Source of the DNA: Beverwykella pulmonaria
Taxonomy: Eukaryota; Ascomycota; Dothideomycetes; Pleosporales; Melanommataceae
NCBI GenBank assembly: GCA_001599595.1
Contig: BCHH01000014.1
Span: 708,355 to 772,354 of the forward strand
Reading direction: 5' to 3'
DNA: 64,000 bases
The notes under the pieces are model-generated. The model ran no database searches and was not told the origin of the DNA. It was given only the letters and a program-made list of their open reading frames with translations. Numbering within the stretch: the first letter of the stretch is position 1; every line of letters starts with the position of its first letter. Shown here piece by piece: positions 22,783-34,315 of this stretch. The position numbers were made by a program, and so were the translations under genes.

Positions 22783-24257
22783 ATGGACTCACCCAATTCG
22801 GACCTCAGCGACTACGCGTCCGACGACTTCCCCGACGACGTGAAAGGCCGCCGCCTCAGCTACGAACACACCCCCGACCGCGAGACCAGCGGCCGCCCTA
22901 GCAAGCGTCCGCGACTGAACATGCGCGCCATCTCCGACCCACCCGCCATACACAGCATGGCTCCTGTCGACGGCGACGGCGACATATCCGAAGACACAGA
23001 TGGCTCTGTCCCCGCATCGCCGCACCACCCCGGCATGTCGGCCGACGACGACTACGGCCAGGAGCAGGTCACCGTGTGCAAGTGGGACGGCTGCGACGTG
23101 GGCGACGTCGAGAACATGGACAACTTGGTCGAGCATCTGCACGAGGACCACATCGGCACGCGCCAGAAGAAGTACAGCTGCGAGTGGAGCGACTGCACCC
23201 GCAAGGGCATCCCCCATGCCAGCGGGTATGCGCTGAGGGCGCACATGCGGAGCCACACGCGCGAGAAGCCCTTCTACTGCACGCTACCTGGTAAACCCTC
23301 CCCAGCACCGCCTCGAAAGCAGCGAGTAACATAAAGCCAGAATGCGACCGCTCCTTCACGCGCTCTGACGCCCTCGCAAAGCACATGCGCACCGTCCACG
23401 AAACCGAAGCCCTCCGGCCCTCCGACCCCGTCCCCAAACACCACTCGTCCAACCCGTCGAACAAATACCAGCGTCTGCGCCTCGTCCTCAATGAGCGCCA
23501 TAAGCAGGAAAAGGGCTCTACGCCCGCATCCCCTTCCCAGCCCCCGACCAGCGCCACGGTCCCTCCCCCTACGGCGGCACCCGTTCCCTCCGCCGGGACG
23601 GGGCCCATGGGCTCCGCAGCCCCCATGAGCGCAGACGCCGAGTATGCCCACCACAACATCGTCTACATGCAAGACCTCGCCTCCCCCAACACCCCCACCA
23701 TGGTCCAGTTCCCACCCGACATGAACTTCACGCAGCACGAGCTCACGCTCCCGGCGCCTGAACTCTTCCGGCTTCTCCGCCGCCAGCTGCACTGGGCTAC
23801 CCAAGAAGGCGAGCAGCTCCGTGCCGAAGCCGAGATTCTCGAGAAGCAGCGCAGAGACGAATGGATCGCGAAGGAGCTCGTCATGGAAAACATCATGGAG
23901 GCCGAGTTGGCAACGACTCGTCGGAAGCGGCTAGACGCAGGCCTCTACGACGAACCGGAGAGCTTCAAAATGCTCGAGGCGGACATCATCCCGTCGAAGA
24001 AACTCGAAATCCAACCGAAACTGGGCAAGATGCCGTGGTGGAGAGAGGAGGCGTGGTTGAACCGACAAGTGGAAGTGAACAACATCAGGGAGGGCATACG
24101 AGAGGGCATAGCGGAGAGGGAGGTGCCGCGGCCGGAGCTGAGAGAAGACGATCTACGGCCGGGACAAAGGCAGGAAGATATGAGGCAGGAACCGACCCAG
24201 GATATCCCGATGCCGGAATTCACGCACGAGAGGCCCGTAGCTCCGGAGACGTCGTGA
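22783..24257 (+). CDS. Three-finger C2H2 zinc-finger protein, Iec1-like
   Basis: Two exons (22783-23290 and 23341-24257) give 474 aa. The 50-nt intron falls inside the third finger and splicing gives L-P-E-C-D-R-S-F. Fingers lie at about 99-123 (C-K-W-D-G-C..H-L-H-E-D-H), 133-158 (C-E-W-S-D-C..H-M-R-S-H) and 166-190 (C-T-L-P-E-C..H-M-R-T-V-H). A basic patch near 38-46 (R-P-S-K-R-P-R-L) may be a nuclear signal. After the fingers comes a Pro/Ala/Ser-rich linker and a helical part (about 300-400) rich in Glu, Arg and Lys. The spaced fingers and the adjoining S-D-P-V-P-K resemble the fungal protein Iec1 of the INO80 chromatin-remodelling complex. That link is inference from memory of the family; a plain transcription factor is the alternative. 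Confidence 0.8.
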
Positions 24258-24596
24258 CCCCGTGGGTGACTATCTTTTTCTTTTTATTTCTTTTTGGCAG
24301 TACGGAGGAAATCCATCCAGGTTTGCATAGCGGGCAGAGTGCTTCTGATACGGGCCCATCTTTTCTCTTTAATAGCAATGATATCACGGACAAGGTTCCA
24401 AGGGTTGGAAGCCGCGGATACATCTCAGAATAAGAATTGTTATGGTACAGATGCAGTGCCGGTATCCTAGCCACCATTCCTAGAACGCCCTTTTCCCATA
24501 TCCGCCTGAAGCAAGAACGCCTCAGACGGTTCCATCTCGAATCGAACACGGTCGCAAAGGGGACGAAGGCCACTCGAAGCGCTTGCCACTGTACGC
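24258..24596. other. Spacer between convergent genes
   Basis: Lies between the 3' ends of the C2H2 gene (+) and the small membrane protein gene (-). A T-rich run follows the C2H2 stop (near 24270-24298). No gene seen. Confidence 0.4.
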
Positions 24597-25360
24597 TCAA
24601 ATCCCCTTCTTTGCCTTCTTCTTCTCGCTCGCCGCCTCGGCATTCTTGAACGGAAACCCACTTGTCCGCTTATCCGCGCCCGTCTTCCTGCTGATCCTGC
24701 CATCGCTGCTAGCAAACAAGATGCACCACAGGGCAACGAGCGAAAAGAAGCCGCTGGCCAGCGTGCCGATCCCGAACGCGAAAGCTCCAGACTCGGTCCA
24801 CATGGTGTACATGTAAAACGCGTAGGCGGCGTGGAAGACGGAGGTTATGGTCAGTGTGGGGAGCGCGTAGGGGGCTTTGGGGTCGGAGGCGGAGGTTGTG
24901 ACGCCTGGGGGGTGTTAGTGGAGGATGGGGAGGGGGAGGGGAATATACCCTCTGTCAGGCGACTGGATAGTGGGACCGAGCCTGTGAGGAGGACGCCGAG
25001 GATGCCGATCGTGAGGAGGGAGAAGCCGAGTGTGCGGGAGAAGTAAACTTCCAGCGCTGCACCTTTCTGTTAGCCAGCCTCTTTCGACCTCCAAGTGAGG
25101 AATGTGGAGAATGCGTACCAGAGGCTTCCCGCACTTCGGGGGAGAGCAGCGCGACGATCATGGTCGGCGATGCGATGAGCGGGGCGGCTTGCAGGGCTAG
25201 CATTACCGCGTTAGTTGCATTGTTGAACAGAGAAATGTGGAGGATTTGAGCTCACCCATCCAAGCGGCAGTGCCATAGCTGTAGAAGTAGTAGACCTAGC
25301 ACGTTGGTCAGCTGCGTGCACACACTGTTCGTCCACTGCTTTGTGTGAGCCTACGTCCAT
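24597..25360 (-). CDS. Small four-pass membrane protein, unknown function
   Basis: Five exons on the minus strand (25355-25360, 25256-25295, 25119-25196, 24949-25056, 24597-24904) give 179 aa. The introns are 59, 59, 62 and 44 nt, all GT..AG. All junctions keep frame (A-W-M-A-L-Q; R-E-A-S-A-L-E-V; L-T-E-G-V-T-T). The first exon is only six bases, M-D. An alternative start is M-T-Y-D-V at 25519-25533 with a GTAAGC donor, but that would need a 223-nt intron. About four hydrophobic helices can be seen (around L-Q-A-A-P-L-I-A; L-G-F-S-L-L-T-I-G-I-L; F-H-A-A-Y-A-F-Y-M; F-F-S-L-V-A-L-W-C). The tail is basic, ending in K-K-K-A-K-K. I recognise a conserved-looking fungal protein but no named family. 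Confidence 0.65.
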
Positions 25361-26391
25361 TGTTCCGGGTTTGTAGAGGGGCTATAGCGGGTCAATTGGC
25401 TTTCGCTGTCGTATTCGATGAGGTTCTGTGAAGGTAGAAGGATGTGCAGAGACAAAAGGCGGGAGATGCTGGGTTTTAAAGATGGCAGGAAGCTAGAGGG
25501 GGAGCTCGTGGAGCTTACCACGTCATACGTCATTGTTCGCGACGAAAGCGGGTTAGCCCGACTTGCTGCTTCCGAATTTGCCGCAAGAGGCTAACGCGAA
25601 GTGTGCCTGGTTTTCCCGATTTGGGCAGATGATATGAATGGAGCTGTTCGCCGGGGGTGGGGTCTAGGTGGTGAGGAAATGTGCTGTGCTAGTGTTGTGG
25701 AAAGGGAAATCTGGGGTATTCGATTTCAGCAACGGCCCACAGCAACAGCACGCTTCCAGGAGCCCATAATGTACCCGCCTTCGAAGCCCTTCCACCCCAT
25801 CAAACACATCCACCACCGCCATCCCAACAGCCACTATCTACACCAATGCACCTTTTTCGGTTCCGCCTTCCTTCCCCCGCCCCAAGAAAGCACCTGTCAC
25901 CGCCCCTTGGCATTCCTCGAAACACCGGAACTACATCCGGCGAGATGCAAGTCCCACCCTACTCGCATGACCCTGAGATGAGAAATAGAGTTTGGCTCCA
26001 AACACACACTGTCGGCGCACTGAAATTGAGCCTTTTGCTTGGGGAATATATAGTATCCATAGGGTGGTGACCTGTGTCAGTGCGAGTGCGAATGCGAGTG
26101 CGAAGATGCGCTGGGGTGTTCTTGTAGAATGAGGCATGAGAAGCGGAGAGAGGTTCGAAAAGGTTTCTGAAATGGGTTGTGATGTTGTTGTTTTGGTTAG
26201 ATGCTTGAGACTCGTAGAGGTGGTAGTAACGTACGAGCTGCGCTCGCATGCGCGGCTCTCGGGTACTATATCTACTGGGAGCATTTTCTCAAGGTGTCTC
26301 CTCAAGTTATAACTACAAATGTTCCCAGACTCCGAGACTATGCGTTTGCAGTACGTTATTGAAATCTAGACAGAATGGGTATATCAGCCTC
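25361..26391. other. Intergenic, no gene seen
   Basis: Between two minus-strand genes. The short frames here do not form a gene. A hexamer run (TGCGAG/TGCGAA, about four copies) is at 26083-26106. No regulatory site recognised. Confidence 0.35.
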
Positions 26392-27999
26392 CTACCTTGC
26401 CGCCCCTGGCACATCCTCCATAATCCACTCCTCACTCCCCGAATCCCCCTTACCAGTCCCACTCTCTGGCCTCAACTGCCCCTCATGCACCATAACCACC
26501 TGCTCGACGCCAATCGCGCCCTCGGGAACCGAATAATCCACGTCCCCGCTCGAGCTCGCCCACGCAAAATTCCTCTGCTCCATATTCTCCCTCCCCACAT
26601 CCTCAACCGCGATTCTATCGGATTTTTGATCTCGCGCTTTGCTGAGGTTGGAGACGTCGGAGAGCGGCTGAAAGGGGAAGGATTCAACCTTTGTTGTTCG
26701 TCCCGTGCGGCCGTAGGTTGTGGGGCGGCTGTCGGCCTTGTACGAGCTGGCAAAGAGACGTGGGAAGAGGACGCCAAGCACGGGTTTTACGCCCGAGAGG
26801 CAGCCGCAGATGATGCCCAGGTTCATTTCGCATACCATGACCGTGTAGACGGCGGTTGCGTTCCCTGAGTAGTTAGTCTTTTGTGAATGGAGTCGAAAGT
26901 TTTTGGAAAGGTGCTTACAGAGTACATCGTAAGACTCAAAGTAGACTTCAAGATAGTACATCCTGCATGACACTCTATTAGCGACCAAACAAACATGGAT
27001 AAACAGGCATGTACACGCATAGGAAGGGACGCTTACCTGCAAATACCTGCCACACAAACAATACACCCAATGGCGAAGATGAAGATGAGCCCCAGCCGTC
27101 GCTTCAACGGGAGCTGAAGGCTCCAAAGCGGTTTCGCCGGCCACAGATAGACTAGGAAATCGCTGACACTGTTCAAAGCCGCAATGGCTATGAGCGTTGC
27201 TCGAATATTGATGCAATGTTGTTTGGCGGCGTTATCCCAATAGCCGCGTATGGGAGTGCATCTAGAATTGTGAGATTGGGCTAGGTCGATGCAAGATGAG
27301 TGCGCTTACTGGAAGAGCATAAGGAAGATACATGCAGCTGTGTACAATGTTACAAAGACGCTGAGGGTGTAGCAGAACATCCTGTCCACTTGGCTTGGAA
27401 ACAATCTCAAGTATGTGAGACATAAGGAGATTTTCGTGAGTGAGCAGGACAGTGGAAATAGTAGGTCGGCTGCAAAAGCCATCTGTGCATTATGTGAGTC
27501 TCCTGTCACAATTTCAATGCTGCAAGGCAACGACGAAGTTCGTGCTTGCGAATCTCATACCTTGCCGTACGTCGTTGCCCACTCTGCCTTTAGATCCCAT
27601 ATGCTAAACACAGAAGTATAACATTAGCAATCATTAACAGTCGTAGAGGTTGTAGTCTAGAGCTACGTACTGCAGCCCTAACCCATATTGAAGAGACACC
27701 AAAGCCAGAGCTGATACCGGAACCGAGATAATCTAAGTTCAAGTTTAGTGGCCAAAGCGGGTAGAAAAGCGGGTAGAAAAGCGGAGACAACCTACAGTAG
27801 CCACGAGCATGATCCAGTCGTCTGCACCAAGAGCTTGCCTGAGAACCCCTTTGCCGTAGAATCGTAAACAGGTGAAGACGAGAACTAGTGCCAGCGTCGG
27901 AGCTGTAAGTGCGATCACGATCGCGCCGCAACTTTCCGGATTGTCGAAGTTGGGCTCGGGCCAAGTGGCCATCTCTTCTGGTGTCGCAGTGGCCATCAC
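26392..27999 (-). CDS. Fungal rhodopsin-fold (Pth11-related) seven-TM protein
   Basis: Seven exons on the minus strand, about 27796-27999, 27671-27732, 27561-27603, 27310-27482, 27038-27261, 26919-26962 and 26392-26864, giving about 407 aa; one exon edge (27038) may be off by one base. Splices restore G-L-G-L-H-I-W-D-L, M-L-F-Q-C-T-P-I-R-G-Y-W and D-V-L-W-N-A-T. The order of a short outside N-terminus, seven hydrophobic helices and a long hydrophilic tail fits the fungal rhodopsin-domain family (integral membrane, Pth11-like without a CFEM domain). Typical marks are G-A-D-D-W-I-M-L after helix 1-2, L-T-K-I-S-L-C-L-T-Y-L-R in helix 4, and C-T-P-I-R-G-Y-W-D. No retinal-binding lysine motif is claimed. 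These proteins are thought to be receptors or sensors, with no ligand known. Two near-identical 14-bp repeats lie in the first intron (27757-27784). Confidence 0.82.
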
Positions 28000-29287
28000 A
28001 ACTTAAAGATCACACCGTGAAGACGAGGGACGAAAAGATAGCCAGGGAGTAGGCGCATAGGGTGACGACTGCGTCAGGGCCGGAAATGATGGACTCGAAG
28101 ATCATGAGCGAAAGACGAGAGTACTTAGAAGAGAAGAGAATAGGGATGAGAAAAGCCCTTTACGTTGTCATGAGCACTACTATGCCTTCATTCGTCATCA
28201 AAGTGTGAACACCGACCCCATATCCCTGAACGGCGAGCCGTGCACACGGTTCGTATATGAAAATGGTAAGAGAATTGTGTGGCCAAACCAAGATGCCGTT
28301 GGCTCGTACGCGTGCGGTAGCTCCTCAGGGAAGTCGATCAATGCGAGCGCTAGGCACCACAACCCCATGGGGCAACCGGGGAGACCGAAAAGCTAGTCAG
28401 TAGTAATTTGTGTTTGCTGGGCTCGCCTTCCATGAGCAAAAACCACGCGGAATTGAAGGAGCCAGACGAGGTGAATTGTTCGGTCCTACTCTCCAGTGTT
28501 GACGCTCGCATAATCACAGTGACGTCCGACAAGAGAACGTGAGCTTGATCAAGACTCGAAAAGTTATTCTCCGAAGAAAGAATCCATGAATCGATGTTCC
28601 CCAAAAAACCGCATCCGACAGGTCCCAAACCTACACAAAGTTTGTCTAGTATCCACATGGCATAAGGCTAAGTACCGCTAGGTCTCAGTGACCATCGCGC
28701 TGGGAATGCCGGACATTCACGGCGCGGATCATCCTTGGGAATTGTCAGATACTGGAGATGGAGCAACCAATCACGCGCCTAGGTTCCCCAGAAAGATCGG
28801 AGCAGACCATATACGTTTGATGCAGGTTAGCTGGGGATGTCTCAAATGCATCCCGTCTCTGCCGTCACACAAGTCGTAACCAGCCGCTTCTACCAACGTG
28901 TCGAGTCTGGGGTGAGCTGTCCAGTGATGTTGCAGATCGAGACGGGACGGTAACGAGTCGTAGGCAGATGAGGTCTTAGGGCGTCTTTCTGGCGCCACAG
29001 GACTGAAGCGAAGCGTGAAGTCGGGTGAAGGTTTCCGGCCAAGTCAGTCCAAGCGCACCGCCACGCAGCCACACGCTACACGGCGCTCCTTTTTTACAAC
29101 TATCGTATTTCAAATCCAGATGCCACCTAACACTAGCTGATAACTCTACGTGTCAGCGCACGGCTTCTAGGGATTCGTACGCGCTCTATCAAGAGCACGA
29201 CAGTTGGTCCTTTCGCCCTCTGTCTCAAAATGCTCTAGTCTCCCGCTACTTTCGTTAAACGTGATAATAGGTAGTACTCAGAAGCAG
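28000..29287. other. Intergenic, no gene seen
   Basis: Between the upstream side of the rhodopsin-fold gene and the 3' end of the ABC transporter, both on the minus strand. Short frames only, no recognisable product, repeat or element. Confidence 0.4.
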
Positions 29288-32200
29288 CTACTCCGCAGTC
29301 TTGCTCTTCTTCGTCCTCAGCTTCATCAATCCATACACCATCGCGTAGCTGCTAATCACAAATAACACCACAATCGCCGCATCCCTCCAACCGTAGTAAT
29401 AATCTTTCAGGTTCACCATGTAAAGGTAATCCGCACCATTCCTGTATTCGCACACCCTGCAGTCCTGCGTCGCCGCCGGGTTTGTCAAGTTGCTCCGAGA
29501 ACCCATCCCCGCCAAATATCCTTCGAGATATTCTCCGCAAGACTGTCCTGCGGGCGGATCGAAGACTGCAAATTCTCTCTCGGCACAGCTCACCGGTGCC
29601 GAAAATGTCGTAAATGTAAGTAATGAGCCCATGAGGAAGCTAAAAGGGTTAAGATAGTACATCCAGTATCTCCAGAAAGGCTGAATCTGCACGTAAGGGA
29701 CCAATACGCCACAGAACGAAATTAGCGTACCGAGAGCGACGGGATTAACAAGCGACGCGGAGGTGGCATTTGGTGCGTATGCTGCGATGAACTGACCGAT
29801 GCCGGTATAGACAAACTCATACATTAACATGACAAAGAAGGTTGCGCCAGCCTTATCCGAGTCAGTCGGGAAGCCAACGGTGTAGTACCAGCACACGTAG
29901 TACAAGACGGCGCAAATGCAAAGATACGGCAGCTCCGAAACGATGAGGCCTGTGACGAACGCAATCCAGCTGTACATTTTGCTCTTCTTCTCTCGGGCTT
30001 CGTAAATGTCGCGGCGATCGATAAAGAGAGGCTGTAGCTGAGCGATTACACCAGGCGCAACAAAAATAAAATTGAAGACCGTGAAAAGGCGGAGCTGCAT
30101 ATCGGCAACAGTGTTACCAATCTGCCAGAAAGAGAAGCCATTGAAGAGTGCTGACCCGATGTGCAGAGCGAATTTATTGTTGATGTAGTCGGTGTTGCGC
30201 CAAATGGAAATGTTCATGCGTTGCGTCACGAGTTTCGTCTGCTCCCACAGGGTCGACGCAAATTCGTACCCGTCGTCCTTTGTACCCGGTTCTCTGGCGG
30301 CTGCTTCTGAGATGATGTTGTCGAGTTCCTGGACCGTCCGTTCGTATTCTGGGGACTCGAGCCATACCTTGTTCCAGTCTTTGCCTTGTGAGAGAGAACC
30401 AGAGACAACGTCGATCATGTGTTCGGCAGGGTTTGCGTCTCGAGGGCAGGGTGCGCCATACCGCGCGAAGTAGTCCTTGATGGTGGCTGCATTTTTACCA
30501 ATGTCACCGAAATATACCGTCTTTCCCCCTTTGGCGAGCAGAAGCAAGCTGTCGAACTGAAGAAACAGTTGCGCTGAGGGTTGATGAATAGTAACAAGAA
30601 CGGCCTGTCCAACGTCGGCGAGCCGTCTAAGAAATTGTAAGATGTTGTAAGCAGCCTGGCCATCTAGACCAGATGTTGGCTCGTCCAAGAAGATGAGAAT
30701 ACTAGGTTTTGATACAAGCTCGACGCCTATCGTAAGTCGCTTTCGTTGTTCGACGGAAAGTCCAGCGCCAGCTGTTCCAATGAGCATGTTCTCGATGTCG
30801 TGCATCTCCAGTAAATCGATAACGGTATCAACATACCTAAGCTTCTCCTCCCGTGAAACAGTCCGTGGTTGGCGAAGAAGTGCAGAGAATTCCAGAGCTT
30901 CTCTTACGGTGGCAAAGGGCTCATGAATGTCCAATTGTTCACAATATCCGGCTGAGCGCTGGAAACTGACTGAAAGGGGCCGACCATCGACGAGGATAGA
31001 GCCATTTATTGTGCCTTCTGTCTTGCGCTGGGCAAGGACGTCGAGCAGAGTGCTTTTCCCACTCCCTGAACTGCCCATTAGAGCCCCCAGCATGCCAGGT
31101 TTAACCCAGCCTTGCACATTGTCAAGCAGAACTCGGTCGCCAGAGGGTGTCTTGACCGTATAACTTAGATTTCTCCAGGTAAACACAGATGTATTCTGAA
31201 CGAGCTGCCCGTCGACTTTTGTGCGACCAGTAGATGAATTGCTCGAACTGGGTAGCTCCATGGTGAGCTCAGGGACAGCTTGAACCTCTTCATCGTTGAT
31301 CACATGCTTGCCCAACTGTTCCACCTTCTCGCGTGGAACCAGAAGGTAGCCACTATGGGCAGGTTGTGTTTTCCAGTTACTTGTCGCGATGATTGTGATG
31401 ACCGCGAATAGCACCCAAAAGGCCCAGAGGATGCCGAAATTTCGCCATATATCGGAGGGAGAGTAGGATAGTGAGGCGAGATACTCCTCTCCAGTGACAC
31501 TGACAGCTCTCACCTGCGCACCACTAAGCCCAGTGCAAGCTTGATGCAATGCGTCGGTGTACCCTGGGCCATTTGGCACTAGATTTGTCCCGATGCAAGG
31601 AATAATTGTTCCTTTGAACTCATTCGAAAGGATGGCCGAGAACGCGTACGCTAATGGATTAATCCAGTAGATCCAAACGAACCAATCATGCATCGCGGCC
31701 TTGGGAATCATGTAACCAGTGTACATGACCATGGCAGAAACGGCAAATCCAGACACTTTACTTGCACCATCAAAGGTTGTAAAGATAGCACCGATCGATC
31801 GGAAGAATGCGGTCATTACCATAGAGGTGGCAAATAGGAAAACCCAGAAGGTGAAGAAGGTACCCGCGTTCATCTTGAGCCCCACCATGAAGTAAAAGAT
31901 GATGGAGAAGAGAGACACTTGGAATGTCAAAACCGGTATGTCAGCCGCTATTTGAGCAACACAAAAAGCGGCAGGATGGTAGTAGGCAAACGATTTATGC
32001 TTGGCAAGTACAGGGCGACCGGAGAAGGAGTCTGTGACTTCGGACATTGCGAGGAGAGAGTTGAAGAGCAGAGCAAAGAAGAGAGCTCCACCCTTGACGA
32101 AAAGGCCGGCCGAATTGTTTGGTGCGTTGTAAAACAGCGACCCTGTAATCAATGCCTGAAGGAGCGTTGACCCTTGCTTGATGATTTGGGTTGCCTTATC

Positions 32201-33792
32201 TCCCCAGAGGATCTGGTACTGTCGCTTCACGCAAGCTTTCACCTGCTCCCCAAAGGAAACTGTGAGAGGCGACCGCTTCGGCAAACTCTTGTGCTTCTCG
32301 TGAGATACACCCTCCTTAAATTCTTCCGTGAGTTTCTTGGCTTCGTCGGTCAAGGGGTACGTATATTCGACTTCCATCTTAGCTTTAATGTCTGATTGCT
32401 CATACCGCAGACGAATCTCGTCACAAGTCCGCGGAAAGGTATCCTCGAAGCCCTGGATGATCTCGCGCTCCGAAGGCACCGAGACGCCAGTCAAATAATC
32501 GGCGACATTTGCTTCCTCATTGCAGTGGAAGCCCTGACTCTCCATAAAAAGCCGTGCGTCCTTCAAAGGGCCGTAGAAGATCTGTTTACCTTGTTCAAGA
32601 ACAAGGACCTTGTCGAAAAGGTTATAGATTCCGTTGCCTGCCTGGTAGAGGGTAAAGATCGAAGCGAGGCCGAAAACGTCCGTCAACGTACGGACGGCCC
32701 TGACGTATTCCAGAGCAGTACTTGCATCCAGACCACGGGTGCTGTTGTCCCAGCAGAACACACTCCCTCTAGCTGCGAGGGTCTCGACGATGCTGACTCG
32801 CTTTCTTTCACCGCCTGAGACACCCCGAACGAATTCATTTCCAACCTGGGTCTTTTAAGGCATGAGCCAAGGTCAGTGTAGTTCTTCAGACTGAAGGGGG
32901 AGGACAGGAAGAATAGGGAGAAAGGGTATGAGAGGTGAAGAGGGTGGGTGCTGCATCAGTGCCCTGTAAAAAGTCGCGAGACAACCCATAGGTAGTACCT
33001 CACTCACTTTGCAACAAGACACCGACTATGCACACAAGGCTTACTGACATCTGAGGTATGGGATATAGCCATCGATCGCAAGAGAAAATCCCGCATCTCT
33101 TTCTGATACTGATCGGCACTGGTCACATCTGATGGCAGGTTAGCTGGCACTTTCAAACGGGTGGCGAAGTCGATAGTTTGGCCAACTGTCAGGGTCGGAA
33201 AGAATATCTCGTCCTCGGTATTCATGACAATTTGGCCACGATATTGTGCGGCTTGCTTGTGATCGAGGGAGCCCCAGTGGACATTGCCAGTCACCTCAGC
33301 GTACCCGAGCCGTCTATTGGCAAGCATCTTGAGGAGGCTTGACGCCCCAGCGCCCGGTCGTCCTAGAACTAGAAGCAATTCACCAGGCTTGACGCATCCA
33401 TGACTGTTGTCGATGATGGTCCGGAGTTGCGTCCCATGTCGTCTTTCCTGAATCGCTCGTGGAATGTTGAACTGTGAGGCTACATTCTCATTGATTGCAG
33501 CGTCTGCTCCAATGCCTTTGACGGTCAAGTTGGCCCATGTGACGCCAAGCTTTCGCGACTGAACATGGTTCTTTTCGCTCTGTTGCTGGAAAGCCTTAAT
33601 TTCTTTGGTAAAACTCCAGCTACTAGGCAACTGCTCTTCGTCCATGTTGTCCGAGTCGTACATGCGGACTGAATGTCGATTGGAAAGTACAGAAGCACGG
33701 GAGAAGGTGCGGATGAGATCGTCTTGCCGACTGTGGTGGGCGGAATTGTGAGACGCATACTCGTCTGGCTTAGGGGTTGCCATGGGGGGCAA
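29288..33792 (-). CDS. PDR-type (ABCG) full-size ABC transporter
   Basis: Two exons on the minus strand (33049-33792 and 29288-32851) give 1435 aa, normal for pleiotropic drug resistance transporters. The intron (197 nt) uses GTCAGT and AAAAG, giving H-T-S-D-T-Q-V-G-N-E-F; this alone restores the canonical spacing before the signature. Order is NBD1-TMD1-NBD2-TMD2. NBD1: Walker A G-R-P-G-A-G-A-S (about 144-151; the fungal consensus has Cys where Ala stands), signature V-S-G-G-E-R-K-R, then D-N-S-T-R-G-L-D in place of the usual Walker B/D-loop. NBD2: [26 protein letters not shown]. The degenerate first site is normal for this family. It should export hydrophobic compounds at the plasma membrane. 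Start chosen at 33792; M4 (33783) is a close alternative. Divergent neighbour: a Zn cluster regulator. Confidence 0.93.
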
Positions 33793-34110
33793 ATGATCGT
33801 GGAGGGTTGAAAGGAGGTGCAGGAATGGAAGATACAGGAATGGGAGTCTCTGCTGTGTGAAGACATTCGAGGTCTACCTGCGGATATGTCCCCTTTGGCC
33901 GCCTTGAGTCGGAGGGCCATTCCTTCCGAGACGGCGATTCACCGGTGCGCACAATCTCTTCGGCCATGTCGGTGACGACAAGCACCGTAATTTTTTTCCA
34001 AGATGTTAGTGTAGTTACGCGTGCGGAAAAAAAGACGTCCCGAAATCTCCGATTACTAAGGTGTGTATCGCACGAATACGAGTTGACGCTAGTATCCTAT
34101 TGGCTCGAGT

Positions 34111-34138
34111 TAGGTACTTAGTACCTACCTAAGTTAGG
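34111..34138. promoter_or_regulatory. Two abutting palindromes in a shared promoter
   Basis: TAGGTAC-TTA-GTACCTA (34111-34127) is directly followed by CCTAA-G-TTAGG (34128-34138). Both pairs of arms match perfectly. The 28-bp element is 320 bp from the transporter start and 178 bp from the regulator start. Zn(II)2Cys6 factors often bind paired triplets or palindromes, so this is a candidate operator for the neighbouring regulator. Binding is inferred. Confidence 0.5.
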
Positions 34139-34315
34139 AGATGGTAGGCAGTTTCTATGGCCAATGTCATTATCACTCCCTTTCTTTACCTCCGGCTTCT
34201 CGTCCACCGTCCACCGTCTCCCGTCTCCGTACTCGCCCCTCTGCTTCCCCCCAACCCCCAACACGCGCTTGGCCATCGGCCACAACAATCTCGCGAAATC
34301 TCGTGCCAACTTGCC

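Noticed and set aside
33793..33985. Alternative first exon of the ABC transporter starting near 33966
   Set aside because: The upstream frame is open (M-A-E-E-I-V-R-T-G) but no acceptor was found that would join it in frame to the conserved N-terminus.
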